Of a stretch of DNA of 64,000 bases, positions 26,101 through 33,723 are shown in pieces (positions within the stretch are counted from its first letter, which is position 1; the number at the start of each line of letters is the position of its first letter). A model generated the notes under the pieces. The model worked only from the letters and a program-made list of their open reading frames with translations. It ran no database searches and was not told the origin of the DNA. A program made the translations under genes and the position numbers. Origin of the DNA: Pseudomonadota bacterium (GTDB taxonomy: Bacteria > Pseudomonadota > Gammaproteobacteria > Steroidobacterales > Woeseiaceae). The DNA is taken from the NCBI GenBank assembly GCA_022572185.1, contig JACZWL010000007.1, forward strand, positions 1 to 64,000. The letters run 5' to 3'.

Positions 26101-27143
26101 ACGATCAGACCGATGGCCATAAGCCGTCGCTGCAGAGGCGACTCCAGGTCGGTTTCCGTTGCGACGCCCTTGCGAATTTGACCCAAGAGATTTAACAGGG
26201 CCTCAGCGTACTTCTTGTCGCCCGTGACCTTCCGGTGTATTTGACTCATGTGCGGTTCGCTGTGGAAGGCGGCACGGCCTGCAAGTTGCTGCATGGCAAT
26301 GCGATCGACATGCGCTTCGATGTTTCCGGATACGCGCTCGCGCGCAACAGAGCGGGCGAGTTTCTGACTCAGGTATGGCTGCCCGTTCGTCCAGTAATAT
26401 ATTCTGTCCAGTGCGGCTTTGGCGTCCGCTACCGATAAATTCAATTCGTTGGTGAACAAATCGAGGTCAGCCCGCGTGAAGTCGGTCAGCTCAACCGGAT
26501 GTGCAATCGTGAACGGCGAGAGATTCGCGTCTTTAACCAGGCTCGTCGGATCGCACTCACCGACCAATACGAAACTGAGCCGGGAGAAGTCAGGCTCGGT
26601 AATCCGGGCATTGTGCGCCGCGCGAATACTGGCCAGCAGCTGCCCTGCGAACGGAAGCTCGGCAACACATTGCACTTCGTCGATAAATACGACAATGCGT
26701 TCGGAGATGTTTTGCAGAATAACCTCGACATAAAATTCGACGAGACGTTGCCGATTGCTCAGAAAGGATTTGTCCTGCCACCAGGCCTGCAGGTCGATCT
26801 TCAGCCGCAGCTGTCGCAACAAGCGATAGGCGATGCTGTAATACCAGCGGCCCGCGTCGCTGCCGCCGTCACGCTCGCTTATTTGCGCGAGATCGATAAT
26901 CGCGACTTTGAATCCGTTGTTTTGCAGCCTGGCGGACGTCGCAGCAATAAGACTGGACTTTCCCGTGCGATCCGGCGCGATGACATGTGCGTAGCCCCCG
27001 GAAACAAGGGTTTCGAAAAGTGTCTCATCAGCCGGTCGTCGGACATAGCCGGGCCTTACGGCGTGCAGCGGCACACCGACGCTGAAAAATTCAGCGCTGG
27101 CGTCGGCCGATCCTGTTGAATACTGCTCTGAATTCTCTGACAT
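23103..27143 (-). CDS. Giant membrane AAA-like ATPase with P-domain and WD40 propeller(s)
   Basis: A 1346-residue protein without signal peptide. Residues about 20-300 form an AAA-like (AAA_35/STAND-related) domain with Walker A APDRTGKSSL (about 56-65) and Walker B IVVFIDEVQ. A winged-helix-like part follows, then a transmembrane helix at about 383-403 (AIAIGIILIFVAIPFW). Residues about 570-690 match a proprotein-convertase P-domain (INVSHSRLDDLRVKLIAPSG and GTWSLSVRDENMGASGHLIAWNLSL). From about 700 to the end run WD40 repeats (for example VVGLAFSHDGALVASAGFDGSIRVWD). Topology suggests a cytoplasmic ATPase with an outside propeller. ATG 27143 and GTG 27146 are equally possible starts. The function is unknown. 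Confidence 0.9.
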   Translation of the reverse strand: MSENSEQYSTGSADASAEFFSVGVPLHAVRPGYVRRPADETLFETLVSGGYAHVIAPDRTGKSSLIAATSARLQNNGFKVAIIDLAQISERDGGSDAGRWYYSIAYRLLRQLRLKIDLQAWWQDKSFLSNRQRLVEFYVEVILQNISERIVVFIDEVQCVAELPFAGQLLASIRAAHNARITEPDFSRLSFVLVGECDPTSLVKDANLSPFTIAHPVELTDFTRADLDLFTNELNLSVADAKAALDRIYYWTNGQPYLSQKLARSVARERVSGNIEAHVDRIAMQQLAGRAAFHSEPHMSQIHRKVTGDKKYAEALLNLLGQIRKGVATETDLESPLQRRLMAIGLIVAADDGMLKIRNRLYESVFTARWANENLPLHWRGPAIAIGIILIFVAIPFWYTQILPRPYVRVMSSPTVATGTAAVAYRNLHSFPGHADSADRLFRIFLQNRARLAENRAAMMEIDQLARRLPNADDFADNLVAGFWDGQVARALRNENRDAALLAVLEALIVSTPVRRRRAASLVGDDYTQLIARHTGQASDRVVFSPDYLLLTYANGPQISQWSLANQTLTPREPWTMSALEVTRLVRRVVIDRDGRVDRIGLTINVSHSRLDDLRVKLIAPSGRAVELTFTQAQSAANDVIRFRRAELSAMIGEFLNGTWSLSVRDENMGASGHLIAWNLSLNSQVIVENFERGLDILEPVARESNDLWFSPDGRYAIARAMQSDSARLWDLAFAQPARTIAVPANERVLGLSANARYLLTVTQDTVNLWDTAGGKLHAKLAIGAASAEALVSENGESLLVRRHGDTDTEFELWSLESGDVKSRLSVAGVPALVAIDESGSRLAVADYDRAVRVWNFGDGSLAAQLDFWAQPSEITLAANGEVLGVVHGDQGISLWRIDQPDEPLIFERGTDNWQMSFSRSGSKVLAGSARQGFQVYRSSDGAMSGSPVGSGNPQRVINMLAFSSDEQLIVTGDSTGSVGFWTAPAVADDSLVADTAPGHRLWRESGDSVTAIAPGGSHLAIGDSGGHVHILQVDANAEELAAASDELSFLGHRGAVVGLAFSHDGALVASAGFDGSIRVWDTNSGLPRPFYVRTSASAISQIAFSPTASRLAVLAGHRLWVISTVSGAVLADIELGEPHTGLVFAIDERLYVGGESGTLRSLASDRTGSWHLRNVWQGSSAIRKLAISPSKQQLLIVDSKHVTQVLNIESGRIGTATLELPDAVTDIIFSPGESRALLRTVRWIHRASVSPGGLIWLDAIRAPKALAGSKMVFDQRMAAEAGDPFGDRVMLLTRDAGFPEVAELRFSHTAGPALFGNKDKLLAEWRRKLGIERESPEDPFLPSGR

Positions 27144-27230
27144 CACTTAAGCTGCTGTGCGCGCGAGCTGATAAGGTATTCTCTGCAATTTACGCCAACT
27201 TCGCCACCAAATGATGCACACGCCGGACAC

Positions 27231-27893
27231 ATGAGATTGGCCGCTTCCGACTTTAAGTTATTGAAAAAGGACATTTTTGGCGAGGTGTTTTTACAAAATG
27301 ACGAGGCTGGCCTACGTGTGGTTCGTGACACCAGCAGGGCTCGCCCCTGGGCCAGATGGCTCGCGCGCCGGTTGTTGGCGCGCGAGGCGCGTGCCCTCGC
27401 TACAACGGATGGCATTGCGGGCGTACCTGAACTATTGCGCGTTGCTACGGATACCTTGCAGCGCAGCTGGATTGCCGGCGAATCAATGCAGGAAAGCCGG
27501 CCCACCGACATCGGCTACTTTCGTGCGGCGGCGAAGCTCCTGCGGCGACTGCACCGACAAGGCGTCGTACACAACGATCTCGCAAAAGAGCCAAACTGGC
27601 TGGTCACCGAAAACGGTCAGCCCGGAATCGTCGATTTTCAGCTGGCCTGGTACTCCCCGAAGCGCGGACGCCTCTTTCGGCTACTGGCACGGGAGGACGT
27701 GCGACACTTGCTAAAACACAAGCGGACATATTGCCCGGAATATCTGACCGCGCGTGAGCGTGCAATCCTCGCCAGACCCACCGTGCCATCACGAATCTGG
27801 ATGCGGGGCGGGAAACCCATGTACCATTTCATCACGCGCAGAATTCTGGGCTGGGCAGACCGGGAAGGCGCGAGCGATAGAACAGGCTATTAG
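27231..27893 (+). CDS. Small Ser/Thr or lipopolysaccharide-kinase-like protein
   Basis: A 220-residue protein with a minimal kinase fold: catalytic loop VVHNDLAKEPNWLV (HND in place of HRD) and metal-binding IVDFQLAW (DFQ in place of DFG). An N-terminal lobe (KKDIFGEVFLQND and REARAL) holds the probable ATP-binding Glu. The pattern resembles the WaaP/InaA/RIO group of atypical kinases rather than eukaryotic-type kinases. Substrate unknown; sugar or protein are both possible. It is divergent from the giant AAA/WD40 gene and is followed 55 bases later by a small ORF that may be its partner. Confidence 0.82.
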   Translation: MRLAASDFKLLKKDIFGEVFLQNDEAGLRVVRDTSRARPWARWLARRLLAREARALATTDGIAGVPELLRVATDTLQRSWIAGESMQESRPTDIGYFRAAAKLLRRLHRQGVVHNDLAKEPNWLVTENGQPGIVDFQLAWYSPKRGRLFRLLAREDVRHLLKHKRTYCPEYLTARERAILARPTVPSRIWMRGGKPMYHFITRRILGWADREGASDRTGY

Positions 27894-27948
27894 AATAGCG
27901 GATGCTTGTTTCAGTATACTCCGGGCCGGCCGCAAAGAGAGGGTAGCA

Positions 27949-28197
27949 GTGGATTTTTGTCACAAACATAATCTTGTCAATCCGGATATAGTCGGCGCCG
28001 AAAGGCGTTTCGGCATTCGCGTAACACTGCCGCCGGCGGATACGCTTGCAAAACTGCTCGGAGATGACTGGGAACTGCTCCATTGGTATGCCAGTGAGGT
28101 CGAGCGGGACACAGCATTTGACCAGATGGCAAAAAGACATGGTTATTCCCGGAGCACCGACAATCCCACCCAGGTGCTCGAAAAAATTATCCGATAA
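27949..28197 (+). CDS. Small conserved-looking protein of unknown function
   Basis: An 82-residue protein starting at GTG 27949, supported by GAGGG six bases upstream. It begins VDFCHKHNLVNPDIVGAERRFGIRVTLPPADTLAKLL and continues DDWELLHWYASEVERDTAFDQMAKRHGYSRSTDNPTQVLEKI. No signal peptide or membrane segment. I do not recognise the family; composition and ribosome site support a real gene. Its placement 55 bases after the small kinase on the same strand suggests co-expression. Confidence 0.65.
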   Translation: MDFCHKHNLVNPDIVGAERRFGIRVTLPPADTLAKLLGDDWELLHWYASEVERDTAFDQMAKRHGYSRSTDNPTQVLEKIIR

Positions 28198-28234
28198 ATG
28201 AACGCGGAAATGGTGCCGGGCGCCAAGAATGCAT

Positions 28235-30469
28235 TTATCTTGGCGGTACGCCGAGAAACAGATAAAAACTGGAATCGCCTCCCTCTCCGATACCTGCGGC
28301 CAGAAACAAGGGCCCCAGGTAGGTATCGATACCCGCGAACAGGCTGCCGTTGATGATCAATGAGTCGGTGCTGATGTCGGACCGGCTCTGCCACACGTTG
28401 CCGGCCTCGATCGATGCTCCGAAATACAACGGCATATCTAACAAGCCGCCGGTGTCACCCGATCGCCGGTAATAGACCAGCCGTGCAACCCCTGCATGAG
28501 GCCCGCTGATTTCGCCCCGGCCGAGACCCGACAATCTCAAAAAGCCGCCAAGAGGAAAGAATTCCCGAATCGTGTCATCCGAATCGAGTGTCGTTGCAAA
28601 ACTGAGCCCGAACAACAAGGAATTCCGCCCGGACGTCCGCACCGACGTCAACTCTGTTTCAATGGTATCGAGCTTGACGTCAGCACCGAATCCCGGCCGC
28701 GACAGATTCCACTCCACGTCGATGCGCGTTCCGTGCAAGGGGAATTGGGCATTATCCAGTGTGTCGAATCCGAATCGCGCAAACAGGCCGCCGGTATCAA
28801 AGTCGATGTTGGGCAAAGACGGATCGCCTACTTTCAACCTGGCCTCACCGATGCCCCGCTGCACGCCGATTCGCAGTTCACCCCAACGGCCGAGCTCGCG
28901 TCCGACGTCCAGGCCAATCTCTACCTTGCTTACCCGAAATCTGGCAACCGCCGCTTCATCGACAAATGCATTGAAATTTCTTTGCTCCAGAGCGATTCTT
29001 GGCGCAACAAAGAACCGCGAATCGGCGCTCAATGGTTGATAGAACTCCGTGAAGAGAAACGGATCTGTACCGATCTGGACGTCGGTACGCCATTCCGCAG
29101 CATACGAATTCAGGCCTGTCCTGGTGAGTCTCGCGGACACATTGAAAGCACTCGATCCTTCAAAGTTATCTTCGACCGAGATGCCGAACTGCAAAATGTC
29201 CGGGCCCCAGCTTTTCGGTGTCGTTTCATATTCGACTCCGGTTTCGTCGCCCTCCGTCACGAGCTTGTAGCCAACCTGTTCGTACAGGCCAAGCCCGTAT
29301 AAGCGCTTCGCATCATCCGCGAATTTCTCGGGATCGATCGCATCTCCCGCTTTCACTTGAAGATGTGATTCCAGAAAGTCTTTTGAAAGCGGTCCATGGT
29401 CCCGGACGCGCACGAACGCAAGTTGTTCCGGCCGGCGATAGTTTCGGGTCCGGGCTGCCTTGTGAGCGGCATAGGACCCGGGGTCGAGCGACAACTCACT
29501 CAGCCGATCCGCTTTCGCGATTGTCGCTGCCGCCCCCGGTTCAATTGTCGCGGTAATATTCTCGAACTCTGTCGAACCGAAGTCCCCGAGGTCCGGCCGT
29601 ATCAGTACGTCGGACTCGGCCAGACCGGCAAGCTGCCGCCGCGTTTCTTTGCGAATCAGGATTGTCAGCATCTGGCCCATAATCTCGAGTGCCGATTCAA
29701 GCTGCTCAGGCGAGTACAGGGGAAACTCGACATCAACCGCGATGATGACATCGACGTCCATGTCACGAATCGCGTCGACGGGAAGGTTTCCGGTCAGGCC
29801 CCCATCAACCAGCGTGTGTCCGTCGACCCGTACCGGCGAAAAAATACCCGGTACCGACATGCTTGCCCGTATTGCAAGCGCAAGGTCGCCTTGTGACATG
29901 ACATACGATTCCCCGGTCTCTATGTCGGAGGCTACAGCCCGAAACGGTACGGGCAGATCATCGAAATCGCTGGCACTCGAGACGTGCAAGGTCTGCTCTC
30001 TCAATATCCACGCCAGTTTTTGACCGGAAATCAGTCCTCTTGGTAGCACCAGGTGGCCGTCGCGAAGACCCAGTTCCAGGCGGATAGGAAAGGATTCGTC
30101 GTCCTGTTTGCGGCGGAACGTCATGTCTTTGCGTTTTGACGTGTCTTGAAATGAGTCCTTCCAGTCGAGAGAAGTGATGAGCTCCTCGAGTTCGGTGACG
30201 GTCATGCCGCACGCGTACAGGCCGCCAATGATGGCTCCCATGCTGGTGCCGGCAATCGCATGGATTGGCACCCGCAAATTCTCCAGTTCACGCAGCACGC
30301 CGATATGTGCGGCCCCTCGGGCGCCGCCGCCGCCGAGTACGAGACCGATTCGTGGTCGATCCTGTCCGGGTCCAGGCGGGGCGTCGGCTGCCTGCGCTGC
30401 CGCATTCAGGAACGCAGCGAAGACCAGAACGGTGATTGAATTAACCAACAGCAGCAATTGCTTTTTCAT
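28235..30469 (-). CDS. Patatin-like phospholipase with outer-membrane beta-barrel (PlpD-type, type Vd)
   Basis: A 744-residue protein. A signal peptide (about 1-28) precedes a patatin domain (about 40-330) with the oxyanion motif GLVLGGGGARGAAHIGV, nucleophile elbow GTSMGA and the catalytic Asp in DGGLTGN. A POTRA-like segment (about 340-410: LYGLGLYEQVGYKLVTE) and a C-terminal beta-barrel of the bacterial surface antigen kind follow. This layout is that of PlpD, a type Vd autotransporter phospholipase of the outer membrane. ATG 30469 gives the signal peptide directly; an upstream TTG is less likely. Confidence 0.92.
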   Translation of the reverse strand: MKKQLLLLVNSITVLVFAAFLNAAAQAADAPPGPGQDRPRIGLVLGGGGARGAAHIGVLRELENLRVPIHAIAGTSMGAIIGGLYACGMTVTELEELITSLDWKDSFQDTSKRKDMTFRRKQDDESFPIRLELGLRDGHLVLPRGLISGQKLAWILREQTLHVSSASDFDDLPVPFRAVASDIETGESYVMSQGDLALAIRASMSVPGIFSPVRVDGHTLVDGGLTGNLPVDAIRDMDVDVIIAVDVEFPLYSPEQLESALEIMGQMLTILIRKETRRQLAGLAESDVLIRPDLGDFGSTEFENITATIEPGAAATIAKADRLSELSLDPGSYAAHKAARTRNYRRPEQLAFVRVRDHGPLSKDFLESHLQVKAGDAIDPEKFADDAKRLYGLGLYEQVGYKLVTEGDETGVEYETTPKSWGPDILQFGISVEDNFEGSSAFNVSARLTRTGLNSYAAEWRTDVQIGTDPFLFTEFYQPLSADSRFFVAPRIALEQRNFNAFVDEAAVARFRVSKVEIGLDVGRELGRWGELRIGVQRGIGEARLKVGDPSLPNIDFDTGGLFARFGFDTLDNAQFPLHGTRIDVEWNLSRPGFGADVKLDTIETELTSVRTSGRNSLLFGLSFATTLDSDDTIREFFPLGGFLRLSGLGRGEISGPHAGVARLVYYRRSGDTGGLLDMPLYFGASIEAGNVWQSRSDISTDSLIINGSLFAGIDTYLGPLFLAAGIGEGGDSSFYLFLGVPPR

Positions 30470-30510
30470 GACCAACTCTTTTCAATCGGGCGAATCAATT
30501 CGTGACCGAC

Positions 30511-30516
30511 TATAAT
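30511..30516 (+). promoter_or_regulatory. Candidate -10 box upstream of icd
   Basis: A perfect TATAAT lies 45 bases before the icd start codon. No good -35 hexamer is found at 16-18 bases, so the promoter may be activator-dependent or the match may be chance. Confidence 0.35.
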
Positions 30517-30561
30517 GGCCGATCCTTGTTACAAAACCTATACATTAAGAATGGACCGATA

Positions 30562-31860
30562 ATGGCTGACGCTACACCGACGCCACCTGAGGGTGGCGCC
30601 CGAATTACAATTAAAAACGGCAAGCTGCAGGTGCCGGTAAATCCGATCATCCCGTTCATAGAGGGAGACGGCATCGGACCGGACATTTGGCGGGCGACTG
30701 TCAGAATTCTTGACGCTACGGTTGAGAAAGCCTATGGCGGCAAGAGGAAGCTTCACTGGATGGAAATATTTGCCGGCCAGAAATCCAATGATCTGTATGA
30801 CAGCTGGTTGCCGGACCAGACTGTCGATGCCTGCCGCGAGTACATTGTCTCGATCAAGGGCCCGCTGACGACGCCGATCGGCGGCGGCATTCGCTCCTTG
30901 AATGTCGCATTACGGCAGCTGCTCGACCTGTACGTGTGCCTGCGCCCCGTGCGCTGGTTTGAAGGTGTCCCTTCGCCGGTTCGTGACCCCGGTAGCGTCA
31001 ACATGGTGATATTCCGGGAAAACACGGAAGATATTTACATCGGCATTGAATTCGAGCGCGGTACTGACGCCAACAAGAAATTTCTCAAGATCTTCAAAGA
31101 AAACTTCCCCAATGAGTTCGACAAGATCCGCTTCCCCGACAGCTCCGGTATCGGAATAAAGGCTATCTCACAGGAAGGGACCGAGCGACTCGTGCGCGCG
31201 GCACTCGACTATGCCATCGCTAACAATCGAAAGTCCCTGACCTTGGTTCACAAGGGCAATATCATGAAATTTACCGAGGGTGCATTCCGCAACTGGGGAT
31301 ACGAACTGGCGGAACGAGAATACGGGGAGCACACTTACACCTGGGAGCAGTGGGAACGTACCAGCGCCGCAGACGGCACTGAGGCAGCCAATGCCGAACA
31401 GCAAGCAGCGCTCGATGCGGGCAAGATCCTCGTTAAAGATGCCATTGCGGACATCACGCTGCAACAGGTCCTGACGCGGCCGAAAGAGTTCGACGTTATT
31501 GCAACGATGAATCTGAACGGTGATTACCTCTCGGACGCGCTCGCGGCTCAGGTTGGTGGCATAGGCATCGCCCCCGGCGGCAATATCAACTACGCCACCG
31601 GGCATGCTGTGTTCGAAGCCACTCATGGTACCGCGCCGAAATATGCCGGTCTCGATATGGTCAATCCCGGATCGCTGACGCTGTCCGGTGAGATGATGCT
31701 CAGATACATGGGCTGGAGTGAAGCAGCCGACATCATCATCGAGTCCATGGGTACGACAATCGGGCAGAAGACGGTGACCTATGACTTCGCGCGACTGATG
31801 GAAGGCGCAACCAAAGTCAAATGCAGCGAATTTGCCACCGCGATGATCGCCAATATGTGA
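30562..31860 (+). CDS. icd: NADP-dependent isocitrate dehydrogenase
   Basis: A 432-residue enzyme that oxidatively decarboxylates isocitrate to 2-oxoglutarate in the TCA cycle. Diagnostic segments are [32 protein letters not shown] (the Ser phosphorylated by AceK lies here), [41 protein letters not shown] and [13 protein letters not shown]. The ATG at 30562 is preferred over an in-frame codon 60 bases earlier because it matches the family start. The next gene, aceK, encodes the kinase/phosphatase that switches this enzyme off when the glyoxylate shunt is needed. Confidence 0.97.
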   Translation: MADATPTPPEGGARITIKNGKLQVPVNPIIPFIEGDGIGPDIWRATVRILDATVEKAYGGKRKLHWMEIFAGQKSNDLYDSWLPDQTVDACREYIVSIKGPLTTPIGGGIRSLNVALRQLLDLYVCLRPVRWFEGVPSPVRDPGSVNMVIFRENTEDIYIGIEFERGTDANKKFLKIFKENFPNEFDKIRFPDSSGIGIKAISQEGTERLVRAALDYAIANNRKSLTLVHKGNIMKFTEGAFRNWGYELAEREYGEHTYTWEQWERTSAADGTEAANAEQQAALDAGKILVKDAIADITLQQVLTRPKEFDVIATMNLNGDYLSDALAAQVGGIGIAPGGNINYATGHAVFEATHGTAPKYAGLDMVNPGSLTLSGEMMLRYMGWSEAADIIIESMGTTIGQKTVTYDFARLMEGATKVKCSEFATAMIANM

Positions 31861-31885
31861 CGCAGAATAGTCTGTTGTTGCCTCA

Positions 31886-33646
31886 ATGACCCGGACAGGA
31901 TCTGCGCAAGTCGATCCCGCTGAAATTTCAGCGATCGTCGTCGACGGTTTTATCAATTACAACGACGATTTCCGGAAAATCACGCGTCGTGCAAAAAAAC
32001 GGTTCGAAACGCGCGATTGGTCCAGTAATCAGAGCGATGCGGTCGAACGCATCGAGCTTTACGACACTTCCGTCGGCCGGATCGTAACCGTCGTCAAAGG
32101 ATCCATGGCGGCTAGATTGCATGATAAATCACTGTGGGCTCTCGTTAAGGAACAGTACGCACATCAGATACAGCACTACGCCGATACCGAGTTCTTCAAG
32201 ACTTACTTCAGCTCTGTTACGCGCCGTGTTTTTTCCACCATTGGTGTCGATCCGCTCGTAGAGTTCATTGCTCTGGATATCAAACCAACTGAGCACATGT
32301 TCGGTACGGTCAATTCAAAAGTTTATCGAAATCGGGGCGAGACACAGTTTCTTTTTGACGAGTTGCTTGTTGATTACGCATTCACCACACCTTACCGAAA
32401 CATTGATCAAACCATTCGCTTTATCAGTGCTGAAGTCGACGCTTACTGCGCGGCGCACAACCGCCTCAACAGCATCCGGCAAGTTGAGATTCTTCGACCC
32501 ATTTTTTATCGTACGACGCGCGCCTATATCGTAGGACGCATCGATGGAGACGACTGGGTTTGCCCGCTTGTCATCGCATTGAAAAACACAGACGAAGGTA
32601 TCGTCGCCGACGCCATCATTCTCTCCGAGCACGATGTCAGCATGTTGTTTGGATTTACGCGTTCCTACTTTCATGCAGACCTGGCAGTTGTGAGCACCAC
32701 GGTGGCGTTCCTGAATTCCATGATGCCGAAAAAGCCAATCGCAGAGCTCTATACCGTGCTCGGCCGCGCCAAGCAGGGCAAGACTGAGCGGTATCGTTCG
32801 CTTTTTCAGCACCTCGGGAAGTCCAGCGACAGCTTCGTGCAGGCGAGGGGCGACAAAGGCATGGTAATGGTGGTTTTTACATTGCCTTCCTACGATATCG
32901 TGTTCAAGGTCATTCGCGACCGCTTCGCCTACCCGAAGACGATTGGCCGAAAAGACGTGATCGAGAAATATCAGCTGGTGTTCAAGCACGACCGGGCCGG
33001 TCGCCTTGTCGACGCGCAGGAATTCCGTCGTCTGCGTCTCGACCGTGCACGATTTACAGACGAATTGCTCGATGAGTTATTGACTGCATGCGGCGACACC
33101 TGCCGGATCGTGAATGATTTTGTCGTTATCGAGCACGTCTATATGGAGCGCCGCCTGACGCCATTGAATTTGTATCTCAGAGAAGCAGACGAGGAAGCCG
33201 CCAGGCATGCTGCTATTGACTATGGCCAGGCAATTCGCGACCTGGCGCTCAGCAATGTATTTCCCGGCGACCTGCTACTCAAGAACTTTGGCTTAACGCG
33301 ACATGGCCGTGTCATCTTTTATGACTACGATGAGCTTTGCCTCGTCACTGACTGCAATTTCCGAAAAATTCCGGAGGCCCGGGGCGATATCGATGAAATG
33401 CGTGCCGGCGCCTGGTTTTATGTCGGGCCGCACGACATCTTTCCGGAGCAGTTCATTGAATTCCTGGGCTTCCAGGAAGACGTCAGGCGGGCGTTTATCG
33501 AGCATCACGCAGAACTCCTGACCGCCGACTACTGGGCAAATCTAAAAAAACGGCATCAGTCGGGAGAAGTGCTGGAAGTCCTGCCCTATACCGCCAAGCA
33601 ATGGACCGAGCACAAGGGGCATGCGCTCTACCCCACTGCCACCTGA
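31886..33646 (+). CDS. aceK: Isocitrate dehydrogenase kinase/phosphatase
   Basis: A 586-residue bifunctional enzyme, the usual AceK length. It carries FETRDWSSNQSDAVERIELYD near the N-terminus, the ATP-binding GDKGMVMVVFTLPSYDIVFKVIRDRF, and NFGLTRHGRVIFYDYDELC in the catalytic part. It phosphorylates and dephosphorylates isocitrate dehydrogenase at one Ser. In enterobacteria it lies with aceBA; here it follows icd by 25 bases, linking regulator and target in one transcript. The shunt genes aceA and aceB are not in this window. Confidence 0.96.
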   Translation: MTRTGSAQVDPAEISAIVVDGFINYNDDFRKITRRAKKRFETRDWSSNQSDAVERIELYDTSVGRIVTVVKGSMAARLHDKSLWALVKEQYAHQIQHYADTEFFKTYFSSVTRRVFSTIGVDPLVEFIALDIKPTEHMFGTVNSKVYRNRGETQFLFDELLVDYAFTTPYRNIDQTIRFISAEVDAYCAAHNRLNSIRQVEILRPIFYRTTRAYIVGRIDGDDWVCPLVIALKNTDEGIVADAIILSEHDVSMLFGFTRSYFHADLAVVSTTVAFLNSMMPKKPIAELYTVLGRAKQGKTERYRSLFQHLGKSSDSFVQARGDKGMVMVVFTLPSYDIVFKVIRDRFAYPKTIGRKDVIEKYQLVFKHDRAGRLVDAQEFRRLRLDRARFTDELLDELLTACGDTCRIVNDFVVIEHVYMERRLTPLNLYLREADEEAARHAAIDYGQAIRDLALSNVFPGDLLLKNFGLTRHGRVIFYDYDELCLVTDCNFRKIPEARGDIDEMRAGAWFYVGPHDIFPEQFIEFLGFQEDVRRAFIEHHAELLTADYWANLKKRHQSGEVLEVLPYTAKQWTEHKGHALYPTAT

Positions 33647-33654
33647 GGGCTGAC

Positions 33655-33700
33655 AGGATGCTGTGGGAGCGGCTGCAGGAGCGGCGCTCCTACGCAGTAG
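33655..33700. repeat. REP-like hairpin between aceK and glpD
   Basis: Between the two convergent genes lies GTGGGAGCG (33663-33671) facing CGCTCCTAC (33685-33693) with one mismatch, and GGAGCGGC occurs twice. This is the style of proteobacterial REP elements. It may also end transcription from both sides, though no U-tract is present. Confidence 0.5.
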
Positions 33701-33723
33701 GCGGCCGACCATTATTCGAAATT

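Noticed and set aside
23103-27143. STAND-type antiviral sensor (Avs)
   Set aside because: The ATPase resembles STAND-like domains, but the transmembrane helix, P-domain and outside propeller do not fit known Avs proteins, and no effector domain is seen.
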